Of a stretch of DNA of 64,000 nucleotides, positions 23,047-34,963 are shown piece after piece. A model generated the notes under the pieces. The model did not search any database. It was not told the DNA's origin and was given only the letters and a program-made list of their open reading frames with translations. The first letter of the stretch is position 1. Each line of letters begins with the position of its first letter. The stretch is taken from NCBI GenBank assembly GCA_033439765.1, contig JAULSN010000010.1, positions 434,001 through 498,000 on the forward strand, written 5' to 3'. This DNA is from Lasiosphaeria ovina (Eukaryota; Ascomycota; Sordariomycetes; Sordariales; Lasiosphaeriaceae). The translations under genes were made by a program, and so were the position numbers.

Positions 23047-24326
23047 GATGATGGTGTTGATGGGAAGGCACTGATAAAGCTGGTGAATTTGTGGTATCAA
23101 CGACGAAGGGTAAGAGCCTGTTGCTGTGAGAGAAGGGAGCAAGGAAGTATCAGCACTGTTGCGAGATGCGTTTATAGGCCTTGTTTCTTTCCCGGATGTT
23201 GCCCCTTCGCATCCCATTCCATTGTTCAAGAGAGGGGGTGTGAGCGTGGCTGACCACATCAGCTCAGCTCGCCACGATTTGTGCTTACTCCTCCTTTGGG
23301 ATACCATCCCCCCCCCCCGCTAAGATACGAGAATGCAACCTCGACTGTGACCAGGACCAATATAAACGCGTGAAAATGAAGAGATATCAATAGTGTCTCT
23401 GCAGGGTTGGAATGCATGGGTTCAATCTGTCAGCGGCGGCGACAATCTTATCAAATCCGGACCAGATCAGCCGGCCTCGAGCAAGCCACCAGTACTCGTG
23501 TACGGCGTCCCAGGTATCTCCTGTCGATTGGCGCCAGTTGATCTATCTCCAGATTTCTGACTGGATTCTTGAATGCGCACCCGACCTACAGACGCCAATG
23601 CCTATTGGATCCTGCGACACCCAAGGAGGTCAGTAATAAGAGTCTGTCGTCTTGGCTCTTACAGCCAACTGCACACCGGACAGACCAGTCCGTCAGCTGC
23701 GCAATAGGGCGAAGGGTCTAAATATTTATGCTAATTGAGAGTTACAATATTGTTATGGCAAGTGGCGTCATCCCACTTGATCTAGGAAGACCTTCTGAAC
23801 GGATGTGGCAGCCCTAACCGGAGTTTTCATACTTGGTCTCAATTTTCCCCTTTTGTCGTCATCCTACAGTCTCGATCCCCACCTATCTCCCACCCTATCG
23901 CCGTTTCAAGCATCAGTCCTTTGCAGGGCTTGACCGTTTTCTTCTTGGGAGAGTCTACTCGGACCGTCAAAACCGTCTAGTAAACCGTAGCCACATATAA
24001 AAGATACATAGAGCCATCGCGCCAAGCCACTAGCCCAGCCAAAATCGGAATTTTGCACCCAAGAAGGCCTAGCTCAATGGCTGGCTTGCTTTTCCAGATG
24101 AGCCTGCAGCATGAGCCGGGGGCCCTGACCACCCGCTCACCCCCCACCCCCAACTAGGCCAAATCTTTCCCTGCAAATAAGGCCATCGCCAAATCCACCA
24201 AAACCTTCCACGATTCAACACCACCATACCGTTAATTGAGCCACAACAACAACCACGCGATTTTATCGCCGCGCAGGTAAGCGCGCCGCCTCATTTCCAA
24301 CCTACAGAATCAACTAGCGATAGAAA
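23047..24326. other. Intergenic region (laccase promoter side)
   Basis: Contains a C-run near 23310-23320 and, on the minus strand, a TTTATATTGG TATA-like box near 23360, about 315 bp above the laccase ATG. Low-GC stretches follow at 23720-24240. No gene seen. Confidence 0.5.
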
Positions 24327-24449
24327 ATGGCCGCGCGCGAACCCCCGGGCGTATTCGACGACCCCTTTGCCCTTAGCGACCCCGCCTACTCGCGGCGGTC
24401 GCGGCGGCACCAGGGGTCTGCATGGCCGAATAGCATCAAATATACGTAA
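24327..24449 (+). other. Short 5' coding fragment (40 codons)
   Basis: ATG at 24327 begins MAAREPPGVFDDPFALSDPA and runs to TAA at 24449. The GC3-rich coding character stops abruptly at about 24440, where AT-rich sequence begins. It may be exon 1 of a gene cut off by an insertion or deletion. Very short, so low confidence. Confidence 0.3.
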
Positions 24450-24584
24450 CGTTAGTATAATTATGGTGCGACCATATGTGGCTAATTGATCTGAAGTTTG
24501 GTGGCGTTGGGATCGCCCAGGAATTAGCGTCTTTTTCAGTGCGAAAAGTGGGGTTTTAGTGACTTGGCGCCAGCGGGCGATGTA

Positions 24585-25343
24585 CTACGCGTGTACGGTA
24601 TGGGTACTTATATTGGCCTTCCCGCTTTTAAAATCCATTGTCTCCCGCGCAGTCCTCCCAGACTGCTTGGCCTCCTCTCTTAACCTCGTCAGCTTGGTCA
24701 GTATCTTATCCCAAACCGCCTCGCTGTTCCTAAGTTTCTCCTCAGCGGCTGCCGGCTGTGTGCCGTCAAGAAACCGCCGCGCGAGCGCCTCGACGTACAT
24801 TGAGCCTCCCCTCCCGCGGGTCGTTGAGCTTTTTGAGGACCTGAGTGGCTTGTCTTGTTTTAGCTCGTCCACCCGTACGCGGTCGGTCATCAATGTTTTG
24901 AGCTCACCGGCACACAGCCACTTTTGCAGGGCGTCGCTCCCGGGCAAATGCTTGGTTGTGTCGATGAGAAACCCGTTAATATGCTGCCAGCGCCCGTAAC
25001 CCGCTGGATGCCCTATTGCCATTTATCACCTGCGGGAAGGTGACACGTCCCCCAGATCGAGAAGTCTTTGTTCCGCCATGTAACCAAAACCGTAGCGCGC
25101 GATCGGATCCGCGGGCGGGTCTGACCTGGTTGTGATGGGCGACGAGACGGCGACGATGGAGCCGAAGAGGCCGAGCATGTTGTTGGACGGGAATGCGAGA
25201 TAGGCCTTGTAGAAACTGTCCATTGTCTTTGACGTCGGTGCTGTCACGACATGATGACCGTTAGTGTTGTTTATCGACAGCGCTAACTCCGTAGCAAGAA
25301 CTCTGAATCCCCTGAACTCGGTTCCTACATGGTGCATAGACAT
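24585..25343 (-). pseudogene. Unrecognised 253-codon gene with adjacent TGA-TAA stops
   Basis: Two frames, 25343-25026 and 25022-24585, are the same reading frame separated only by consecutive stops TGA TAA at about 25028-25023. The N-terminal part has TMDSFYKAYLAFPSNNMLGL and YGFGYMAEQRLLDLGDV. The C-terminal part has QHINGFLIDTTKHLPGSDA, a Lys/Arg/Glu-rich helix and DKILTKLTRLREEAKQ. I do not recognise it. A CGACAA to TGATAA change (two C-to-T transitions) would explain the break. A short intron was tried and does not keep frame. It lies among transposon debris, so it could also be part of an element. Confidence 0.5.
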
Positions 25344-25490
25344 TCGCTACAAATGGATCATGGAGGAAGTCGGCAAGAGGGAGATTGTTCTCCTTCGTAT
25401 ATCAGGCAAGGAGATGCCTGCGGACCTGGTACAGGATTTACATGTTAAATTCGTCAAAATTCTGGGAATGGAGTCCAGGAAGGTCTATGA
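25264..25490 (+). mobile_element. Ty1/Copia retrotransposon RNase H relic
   Basis: Translation of this stretch gives DSANSVARTLNPLN, then CIDIRYKWIMEEVGKREI, LLRISGKEMPADLVQDLH and KFVKILGM. This matches, in order, the C-terminal part of Copia RNase H: active-site DNxxA region, KHIDIRYHxIRE, VPTEEMxADxLTK and KFxxLLG. The key Lys-His before IDIRY and the LTK triplet are changed. No LTRs or upstream pol were found, so only a small decayed tail remains. Confidence 0.7.
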
Positions 25491-26894
25491 TGCGGCACAC
25501 CTCCTTCTACTTGCCTACTTGGTACCACCCTGGTCAGTGATCAGCACGAAAAGCCGACCACCCAAAAGCCAACGCCCTCAAAATCGACACCCAAGGTTAT
25601 GACGTACTGTATCCGTGCCGTATCCGCCTTCCCACGACGGCGAACATACACCAATTACACACTTGGAGTACAAGACATACGCCAGCACATCCCCAGACAG
25701 TGCCTCGAGATATTTCCAGATCCCTCAGACAAATCCAAAGACATTCCAAAAGTCAATCACAATATGGCAGGCAACACGAGGGACCCCAACGCAAAGAACG
25801 GGTGCAGGCTCAGATAAGACGAGTGGATGAGTGGGACGCCTGGGACGCCTGGAACCGATAATTAGGAGACGGCTATGGGAGGGACTATCCAAACTACTAC
25901 CCAAACAAACCACAACAAGCGGGCCAGTAGCTGGTAAAGTAGTGGATTTCTGCTTTGTACCTGGATGCTGGGTATCATCGGGGTTGTTTGGTCTTTAAGA
26001 AGACTGCTTTTAGATAGAAAGTTGTTCGCGTATCGACTTGGGTACGAATGAATTGACTTGTTGGGGATTTGACCGCCTCCTTTGCACAAAATCACTGACA
26101 CTGTAGCTTTGGAGTGAACTAGCTGAAGTGGCAATGGCATTGGTGTGTGCAACGAGACTAATAATATCACAGCACGATCCCCTTTTGTCCTTGCTTTTAT
26201 TTAGAGCGTTACCCCATCTAAAAATCGGCGACCCCCCCTGGGGGACATTGGCAGCTGCGAACGTAGGGACGGCTTTTTGTATGGTAAAATGCCGTATTTC
26301 CTGGCAGCCACCCAGCGGCATACAGGAAGCCCGGCAAAGTAAAAATAACATTATTTATACTCTCACATGCTGGTGGCTTCGAGTCTGTACAGGGTAGGTG
26401 GCCTTTGCAGGCCTTCCTGCTAGCTAGGTAGATTTATGGACTCAACACCGAGGAAGTGTATTAACATATCAACAAATCAGGATTTAACGGATTACTCAAG
26501 CAACTGGGCGCCGGCCATGACTTTTGGCTAATTTGCATACAAATTAGGGCCTCAGAGTTGCCATTTGCAAGGTGCCCTTATTTTGAGGCACTCGGCAACG
26601 AAGAAATCGTCAAAATGGAAAACACCACGGCAAACGCGTTTTCAAAACTTCAAACCTTGTTGGCCTGGGCGGCCGGGTTGGCACATGGGCGGTCGGATAG
26701 TACTTCACGATTTTACCGGCCGAAATAAGCCCCGAGTATCTCAACTGCCCGCAGCTGGCAAGGACCCCCGAGGGAGTACGCCGATTTTTGGATGGGGTAC
26801 CCAGATCAAAACTCTTTATTTATCGCCCTATTTTGCTGCCTGCGACGTGGTTCCATGCCAAAAACTCACACCTGTGCGCGTCAAATGTTCCCAA
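25491..26894. other. Intergenic, transposon debris
   Basis: Contains the 26.2-26.8 kb foldback element (separate entry) and open frames without coding character. Downstream flank of the DUF2235 gene. Confidence 0.5.
26206..26803. mobile_element. About 0.6-kb foldback/MITE-like element
   Basis: The left arm (26206-26262: ACCCCATCTAAAAATCGGCG ... GCAGCTGCG) matches the reverse complement of 26742-26803 (ACCCCATCCAAAAATCGGCG ... CAGCTGCG) at about 80 percent. Weaker similarity continues inward through GGTAAAAT and outward through a TTTATTTA block. No ORF inside is convincing. Size and non-coding interior fit a miniature inverted-repeat element; target-site duplications were not seen. Confidence 0.6.
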
Positions 26895-29256
26895 TCACCC
26901 CGTCTTTTGCGCGGCCGCCTTCTCGACAGCCGCCCGCTTCACCCACACCTCGCCCACAGGGTCACCCTCCTCGGCAACACATACCCAGTCGCCCATTCCC
27001 CTCTCCTTGGGGGCGACGCGGACGCCTCTGCCGCCGCCGCCAACAATCAGGTTGCCGGGGCGGTAGTGGTCGTCTTGCTGCATGCGGCGGATGACGCTGC
27101 CGTGCACGCGCGCGTTGGTGGGGATATCGCGCACCTCGCCGCACGGCAGCGGCCAGCGGATCGGCTTCCACGACCCGTCGTGCCCCAGGTCCAGCCGCCG
27201 GAACGGCAGGTACTCCATGATCTTCCACCCCAGCACCGTTGTCCACCCCAGCCCGCAGTCGAACTGCAGCGAGTCGTGGATGCGTGCCGTGTGCGCGCCG
27301 TGCATCAGCGAGTGCCATGACGGCTTGTTCTGTTTTTCGTTTCCTGTCGAGTCGCTGCTGCTGGCCCCCTTTTCGTCGGATGGTGGTGTGGTGGGCTTGA
27401 ACGGCTCTGTGAATGTCGGTTTCTGCTGCGGCGACGAGTTGGTCTGCGTCTGCAGCAGCTTGGGCGCGCTCGTGCTGGGGCTCCGGACGACGATGCCCGG
27501 GATTATCGGCGGGGCCGCGGCCGCGGCCGCTGCCTTGTCGTGGACATCGGTGTCGCTGGGCGGTGCTCCGATGGCATCATCATCTTTGCCGTCCAGCGCG
27601 TCCATGCAGCCCAGCTCGCGGACCTTTTCGAGGTCGAACTGCAGGCCGGCCTTGATGGCCTCGCGCACCATCCACGACAGCGGCACGTGGCTGGCGGCCT
27701 TGCAACCGGGCGTCGTCTCCCACCCGCCGCCAATGTCGCCGTGCCCGCCCGAGAACCACACCTCGTCGATGTCCTGGTCGTTCTCGTCCTCGCTGTCGGC
27801 CTGCGAGTCGCCGTCGCCGTCGTCGTCGTCCCCGTCGCCGCCGTGCGGGTGCGGCTTGACCGAGAACTCGGACTGCGCGTCCGACGCGTCCGTCCGCCGC
27901 GTCGCCTGCGACTGCGCCGAGTGAGACCGGCTGCGGTACGGCGCCATGTCTTCGTTGGGAACCGCCAATGTCTGCCGCCGGCCGCGGTCGGCGTTTTGCT
28001 GCTGCTGGTTGGGCGCCATGGAGCTCCGGCGGCGATACTTTTCGTGGATCTCGTGCAGCTTCTGCTGGGCGGGGTTGCGCTCCTTGTTGCTGCTGTCGCG
28101 CTTGGCGCCGCTCTGGTAGATGAGGTCCTGGCGGAACTTTGCGCGGCGCTCGTCGATGCTGACGGCGTGGCGGATGACCTTGGCCGACGTGCGCGCCGTG
28201 TAGGGGAACTTTGAGCGCTCCATCCAGGCCGTCTCGAAGCGCGGCACGCTGTTGACGGTGTCGAACAGCCCCAGAAAGCGGATGCGGCGCACCGGCCGCG
28301 AAAAGGTCTCGCGGAAGCCCTTCATGAAGCGGTACATCTCCTTCTTCTTGCGCTCGCCGTCGGCCGACTTGTCGCTGCGCCGGCTCTGCCAGTTGGAGAA
28401 GGCCTTCCAGCTGAAGCGCACCAGCTCCTCGTTGCCGACGCTTAGTAGTCCTACGTAGTCGAGCATCTCGGCCAGGAAGCGTGCGATGTACGCGCCGCGC
28501 GAGAAGCCGAAGATGTAGATCTCGTCGCCCGGCTGGTAGAACTGCATCAGGAACCGGTAGCCGCCCACGACGTGTTGGTCGAACGACGACCCCACCGCCG
28601 AGTCTTTGGCTTTCATGTACCACGACTTCATCTTGGCGATGGAGCCCGTGTTCGTGAGGCTCGTGGAAACGACGTAGGTGCCGATTCCAGCTGGTTTGGT
28701 TGGTTAGTTGCAGGTTTCAATTACGGAGACTCTTTGTCCACTTAGTTATTGATCAGCATACGCTGGTAGTAGTGATCTGACACTATCGTTAGCGCTCACC
28801 TCGGGTTTTAAAGATAATTACTTATCAAGGGTAAAGGGGTTACATACACTGGTCTGCCGCTGTTCGGTCCAGCATGCTGTAGATCTTGAGGATGTTGCTG
28901 TTCTGCTCCGTGTTGCTCTCGAAGCGATTCCCGGTGCCGTCAAAGCACAGCACAATCTTGCGCGGCTTGCGGTGGTGTGACGGCCGGTGGGTCCTTGGCT
29001 GCTCCATCCCGCTGGGTCGTCGCGAAGGATTGTTGTTGACGTTGTTGTGGTTGTTGTGGTTCTGTTGGTGGTGCGGCGAGAAGAAGCCTTCCCGGTGCTC
29101 CGCTATGGGAGACTCCTGGCCAAAGTCACCCTCTCCTCCTCTGTGATCATGGTGCTCGATAACATCGTCGGGCGCGAGATGAAACTTATCCATCGTTCGA
29201 GTCTGCTGCTGTCTGTTTCCGAGCGGCAGAAATAATCGATGGACGGAGATTTTCAA
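26895..29256 (-). CDS. DUF2235 alpha/beta-hydrolase (Tle1-like lipase fold)
   Basis: Three exons: 29256-28848, a 15-nt micro-exon 28776-28762, and 28690-26895. The order of motifs is IVLCFDGTGNRF, NSNILKIYSMLDR, then YYQPGIGTYVVSTS after splicing. DEIYIFGFSRGAYIARFLAE follows, with the GxSxG nucleophile elbow, then RIRFLGLFDTVNSVPRF and FSGGHGDIGGGWE near the catalytic Asp/His region. Fungal DUF2235 proteins are mostly uncharacterised; bacterial relatives include the Tle1 phospholipases, so lipid or ester hydrolysis is inferred. A long insertion between motifs is disordered: Gln/Arg-rich, then an Asp run (GDDDDGDGDSQADSEDEND). There are no signal peptide or membrane segments, so it is probably cytosolic. 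The start could be the later Met (MDKFHLAPDD, ATG at 29193), which drops 21 basic residues. Confidence 0.9.
28762..28776 (-). other. 15-nt micro-exon of the DUF2235 gene
   Basis: Sequence ATCACTACTACCAGC lies between TGTCAG (acceptor) and GTATGC (donor). It enters and leaves in phase 1, adding HYYQ, and joins DQ to PGIGTY exactly where DUF2235 proteins have YYQPGIGT. Confidence 0.85.
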
Positions 29257-31306
29257 TGCGGCGAAACAGGGATGGAAGAGCGGACAGCGCCCTGCGAGCG
29301 GAATCTATCACGGCAGACGGCACTTGGCAGAAGACCACACAACGTCTTTCTTATCCTATCTGCGGGAATCCGAGTTTTCCGGCCTGCTTCCAAGGTTTTG
29401 CTGCAGGCTTCCGTCATACCGCGTGGTGTCTGGGACGGATGGGCACCTGGTCGGGGACTTGCCTGAACGCTACCCTCGACCCCGCTTGTCACCATCTAGC
29501 TTGATCTACTGATTGCGTTCTTGATCAGTCTGTCGGTGGGCGGAGGGGGCGTGCGAGGTAAGCAGAGTGTCGAACTTTTGACCGGTAGATGCAGCTGCAA
29601 GCGGGCTGCAAAGCGGGTTGGTCAGGCAAAGGGCCGAACGACGCCGTGTCTCAGTCCCCCAGAACCCATTCCGAATAAAGCCGAGGGAGGGTTGGTTCTC
29701 GCGGAGGGGCCATCGGGTAGGGGTAGCTCTGCAAATGATTGGGTCGTGTCGGAAGTCGTGCTTTGCCATAGGTGGTTGGGATCCGCGGGCTTGAACAGAA
29801 GCGGTCTTTCAGCTGGCATGCGAAAAGCCAAATAATGTCATAGTTGCAGGCTCGCTGGCTGGCCAGCCAGTCTGGGCTAGTGAGGGCCAGGGCGGCACCG
29901 GCGCATCTTCTCGTCTCTAGCTCGTGTAGCCCGACGTAATTGGCTTGGGCCCCAGTCTTGTGCATGGGAGAGTGCCACTAGATCGACCCTAAATCCCCGG
30001 CCCAAGCCCTGGTTTGACGCCTCTTTTTACTCGTTGGACGCAAGGGAGGTGAATGAACTTGAAGTCAAGTGGGGAGCAACACTAACCCAGTCCGGCGCCC
30101 GGCCGCCGGATCCTCGCCGAGATGAAGACGGCATGTCGATCCCACCGCGCTCTACCCTTTTGGGGAGCCGCGTTTCCCACGCCGCAAATCATCGTTCTGT
30201 GGGCACTGGCCCAGCATCCACCCTACTGCGCTGCGTAGCCGCTGATCTGCACAGGGAACAGCGGGCATCCGGGTCGTCCAATCGCCAACTGCATGCCCTC
30301 ACAATTTGTTCTGAGAAGGGTTCGTCGACCAACGAATGCCTCTCCTTTCCCCGGGCTGCATGGCCAGAGACCCCGACATCCCGCGCTCGGCCTCTTGTCA
30401 GCTGCTCCCCTCTCCCACGCTCCCTCCCACCTGCTGTCCGCTGTCAAGCCCAGGAAAGCAATTGCGTCTTTTGAAGCCCCCACCAGCTCGACTTGTCTCC
30501 CGTTTGTTTCTTTAATCAGCTGGACATGATGGTTTGGTGCTGTTCCAATTGAAGTGAGACGGGCTCTGAGTATTACGACTGGCCAATGCGTGGTGGCGCC
30601 GTACCTCGCTGTGCCTCGCCACCGCGTATTCCCGAGCCCGCGACAGGGATGCGATCGGGTGTCGTTGGGTCGGGGCCCGGGGGATGCTCTGGGGGAAGCG
30701 GAGAGAAACAGCGTGCTGACCACCATCGCTGAGGGCCGAGGCTGGCCAGTGCTGACCGCTGCACAGCACTAAGGGTGCAGAAAGTGGTCGCCGTCCACAG
30801 GACAGAAGGGGGTTGGCGTACTTGCCTCACTTCGATTCGCCGCAGAAGTGAGACAAGCCCCGCTAGAGCTTGCGGAGGTCGCATGGAGGCTTCGAATAGC
30901 TCCGGCTTCCGTATTCCAGTCAGGCGCCCTAGTCCGTGTCAACCCTGGGCCTTGCCCCTCCCCGAGCGGCGCGAGGAGCGGTACACGTACTGTCCAGCAC
31001 CCTCCAGTTCTGTACCGAAGATGGGGGTGGTTGGAACCGAGGGAGCTCAGGCGGGCGAGCTCAGACACGCGTGCAGCATGTGTTACATCATCACACCGAG
31101 CTCCATTCCCAGGAGCTCTGCATTTCTATGAGACCCCTTCCATTCTTCCCCATTGCCCTCGAATCGGCCATTCCACACTGCTTGGCACCTTGTCAGCATC
31201 GGCGTCTCATTGCATCGTCCGTCCCGCAGACGGGCATCTGGCCTAGAACACCCGCTTCCTCCCACTGTGCCCTTGACCGTCACCGTCGCCGTCACTGCTG
31301 TTAGCC
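29257..31306. other. 2-kb divergent intergenic region
   Basis: Lies between the divergently transcribed DUF2235 and fatty acid oxygenase genes and should contain both promoters. GC-rich open frames occur on both strands, but none has motifs, a plausible start or splice structure. I see no gene. Confidence 0.55.
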
Positions 31307-34300
31307 ATGGCCAGCTACCAGAACGGCTCGTCGGCCACAAACGGCTCCGAAAAGACCAATGGCTCCAAGCTGCCGGGCCGCAGCTCCAGCAACCCCGGCG
31401 AGAGGCTCGCGAGCCAGGCAAAGCCCAAGCCGGTGCCCCTCAAGCTCAAGCAGACCAAGGCCAACCGCGAGGGCGTCACCAACGCGTTCGAGCGATATGG
31501 CCAAGTCATCCACGCCACCGTCGAGCCGCTGCCCGTCCAAGGAGGTGCCGGCACCTTCAGCGAGAACAAGAAATGGACCAAGCTCCGGACAGATCTCAAG
31601 AACCTCCGCGTTGCGGATTACAAGACGCTCAAGACGATGGTCCTGTCCAAGCTGCGGGGCGAGCAGTGGTCCGACGACAAGACCATGATCATGGAATCCG
31701 TCATCCAGCTCGTCGCCAACCTGCCGAGCCACTCCAAGACCAGGGCCCAGCTGACCGACTCCTTCATCACGCAGTTGTGGGACAGCCTGGAGCATCCCCC
31801 GTCGCTGTTCGTCGGAGACAAGTACCAGTATCGCCAGGCCGATGGCTCGTACAATGTGCGTATACCCGGCCGCGTGTCCATTGGGCTTGAGACTTTGAGC
31901 GCGTGACCTGACGTGTGTGTGGTGTGTCGCAGAACATCATGTACCCCCAGCTCGGAGCCGCCGGCACTGCGTATGCGCGGTCCGTCAACACGAGCGTGCT
32001 CCGGCCCGGGGCACTACCGGACCCAGCCCTCATCTATGACGCCGTCATGAAGCGCGTCGAGTACAAGAAGCACCCCAACAACGTGTCGAGCGTGCTGTGG
32101 TACTGGGCCAGCATCATCATCCACGGTATGCCCCCAGAAAATGCATCCCAGCCACGACATGACTAACCCACGGTGCGCAGATCTATTCTGGACCGACTAC
32201 CGCGACATGAACAAGTCCAAGACGTCGTCGTACCTGGACCTGTCGCCGCTGTACGGCAGCAACCAGGAGATGCAGGACACGATCCGCACGTTCGAGGCCG
32301 GCAAGCTCAAGCCTGACTGCTTCGCCGACAAGCGCCTGCTGGGCATGCCGCCCGGCGTCGGCGTGCTGCTGATCATGTTCAACCGCTTCCACAACCACGT
32401 GGCCGAGAACCTGGCCGCCATCAACGAGGACGGCAAGTTCACGCCGCCCGCTGCGTCGCTCGACGGCGACAAGGCCGCCGCCGCGTGGAAGAAGTACGAC
32501 AACGACCTCTTCCAGACGGCCCGCCTCGTCACCTCGGGTCTCTACATCAACATCACGCTCGTCGACTACGTGCGCAACATTGTCAACGTAAGTGTTCCTC
32601 CTCCTCTTCTCTGCACTATCCGTTGCTGACGACTGGGCAGCTGAACCGCGTCGACACGGACTGGACGCTGGACCCGCGGCAGGCGTCGGGGATCGACGTG
32701 GGCACTAAGAAGGGGTCCGCGCGCGGCACGGGCAACGTGGTCAGCGCCGAGTTCAACCTGTGCTACCGATGGCACTCGTGCGTGTCGGAGAAGGACGACA
32801 AGTGGATTGAAGAGTTTTACCACGACCTATTCAAGAAGCCGGCGGCCGACGTCACCGTGCCCGAGCTGATCATGGGCTTCGCCAAGTTCGAGAAGATGAT
32901 CCCTGAGGACCCGGTCGAGCGCCCGTTTGGCAAGTTCAAGCGGGGCGCCGACGGCAAGTTCAGCGACGACGACCTGGCCGAGTGCATGGCCTCGGCCGTC
33001 GAGGACTGCGCGGGCTCCTTTGGCGCCCGGAACGTGCCCGCGTCCATGCGCGCCATCGAGATCCTGGGCATCATCCAGGGCCGCAAGTGGAACGTGTCCG
33101 GCCTGAACGAGTTCCGGAAGCACTTCGGTCTCAAGCCGTACGAGACCTTTGAGGACATCAACTCGGACCCGGTCGTGTCGGGATCACTGCGCCGCCTCTA
33201 CGACCACCCGGACTTCGTCGAGCTGTACCCGGGCCTGGTTGCCGAGGAGCACAAGCCACCCAAGGTGCCCGGCGTGGGCATTGCGCCGACCTACACCATC
33301 TCGCGCGTGGTGCTGTCGGACGCCGTGTGCCTGGTGCGCGGCGACCGACACTACACGACCGACTACGGGCCGCGCAACTTGACCAACTGGGGCTACAACG
33401 AGGCGCAGTACGACCTCAACATCAACCACGGCTGCGTCTTCTACAAGCTCTTCATCCGCGCGCTGCCCAACCACTTCAAGAGCAACTCGGTCTACGCCCA
33501 CTACCCCATGGTGATCCCGTCCGAGACGGAGAAGATCCAGAAGGACCTCAAGCGCGCCGACCTCTTCGACTACTCGCGGCCCGCGCGCTCGACGCAGCTC
33601 ACCGAGGTCGCCTCGTACAGTGGCGTCAAGTACGTGCTAGAGAGCCAGGACAAGTACCGGCCGACGTGGCACGAGAGCCTCGTGTCGCTGGTCGGCGGCG
33701 CCGCCAAGCTGTCGGGCGACTCGGCCCACCACGACAGCCAGCGCAAGGCGGTGCAGCAGCAGCTGTCGGCCATCGACTGGCTGTCGCAGGTCAAGGCGCT
33801 GTACGCCAAGACGACAGAACGACTTCTCGTGGCCAACAGCTACAACGTGGCCGGGCACCGGCTCGTCGACGTGGTGCGCGACGTCGGCAACATCGCGCCT
33901 GTGCACTTTGCGTCGCGCGTGTTCGGGCTGTCGCTGCGCACGCCGGAGAACCCCAAGGGCATCTACACGGAGCACGAGCTGTACGCGGTGCTGGCGGTCG
34001 TCGTCGAGGCGCTGTTCTACAACAGCGACCCCGTCAAGGCGTTCCCCATCAACCAGGCGGCCAAGACGGTCGCCGTGCAGCTGGCCACGGTCATCGAGCG
34101 CACCGTCAAGGGCCCCAAGGCCAAGAAGACCGACGCCCTCGCCACCTACGGCGCCAGCCTCGTCAAGGGCCTGACCAAGGCCGGCCTCAGCAACGAGGAC
34201 ATTGCCTGGAGCCAGATCCTGCCCACGGCGGCTGCGCTCGTGCCGACGCAGGCCGAGCTGGTAAGTCTCACAGTCCATTATATACCAAGCACACCTTCTC

Positions 34301-34963
34301 GAACAGCCACTAACCCGTGTGTGCCCGCAGTTTGCCCTCGCCGTTGACTACTACCTCTCACCAGCAGGCGCGGCGCATTTGACCGAGATCCACGCGGCGG
34401 CGACGCAGCCGGCGTCGGACGCGACCGACGCGCTGCTGCTGGGGTTCGCGCTCGAGGGCGTGCGGCTGTCGGGCGTGGCGCGGTCGTCGGGCGTGTACGA
34501 GGCGGCGGCGGCCGACACGATCGAGAAGGACGACGGCAGCGAGATCTCGGTGCACGCCAAGGACCGCGTCGCCGTGAGCTTTGTGCGTATCCCCCCTCCC
34601 CCATCCCCTCCTAGTAACAACAGATTATTAATATGCCGCAAACAGGTCGAAGCAGCGCGGGACCCGGCACACTTCCCCGACCCCACGGCCGTCAACCCGC
34701 GCCGGCCCGTCGACAAGCACCTGCACCACGCGGCGGGGCCGCACACGTTCCTGGGGCGCGACGCCAGCCACGCCGCGCTGACCGAGATGTTCCGCGCCCT
34801 GTTCCGGCGCAAGAACGTGCGCCGCGCCCCCGGCCCCCAGGGCGAGCTGAAAAAGGTCCCCTCACCGGCTGGCGGCGGCGGCGAGGTGTCGTACCTCCGC
34901 GACGACTGGGGCGCGCTGACGCCGTTCCCGGTGACTATGAAGGTTACCTGGGATGAGGAGTAG
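31307..34963 (+). CDS. Ppo-family fatty acid oxygenase, predicted 10R-dioxygenase
   Basis: Fusion of a heme peroxidase-like dioxygenase and a P450; family members oxidise oleic/linoleic acid to oxylipin signals that control sporulation. Six exons: 31307-31855, 31933-32125, 32181-32587, 32641-34260, 34331-34582, 34646-34963 (1112 residues). The dioxygenase half has YLDLSPLYGSNQEMQD, the distal-His helix FNRFHNHVAENL, and EFNLCYRWHS with the catalytic Tyr and proximal His. The P450 half has a recognisable fold but reads GPHTFLGRD where active linoleate diol synthases have GPHxCLG. The thiolate Cys is Phe. The helix where diol synthases carry ANQ reads VPTQAE. Loss of the P450 cysteine is a known feature of 10R-dioxygenases (PpoC type), so the product is probably 10-hydroperoxide without isomerisation. 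Reading frames are intact. Confidence 0.92.

Noticed and set aside
24978..25060. Short intron to explain the TGA-TAA break at 25028
   Set aside because: Available donor/acceptor pairs give introns under 40 nt or shift the frame, so stop mutations are simpler.
27580..28623. 347-codon open frame in the minus-strand DUF2235 region
   Set aside because: It is the shifted frame of the GC-rich DUF2235 exon; composition is Arg/Ala/Pro-rich and it has no motif, whereas the other frame carries GFSRGAY and the family order.
33327..34313. 328-codon plus-strand frame within the fatty acid oxygenase
   Set aside because: Alternative frame of exon 4, Arg/Gln-rich with no conserved block. The oxygenase frame explains the region.
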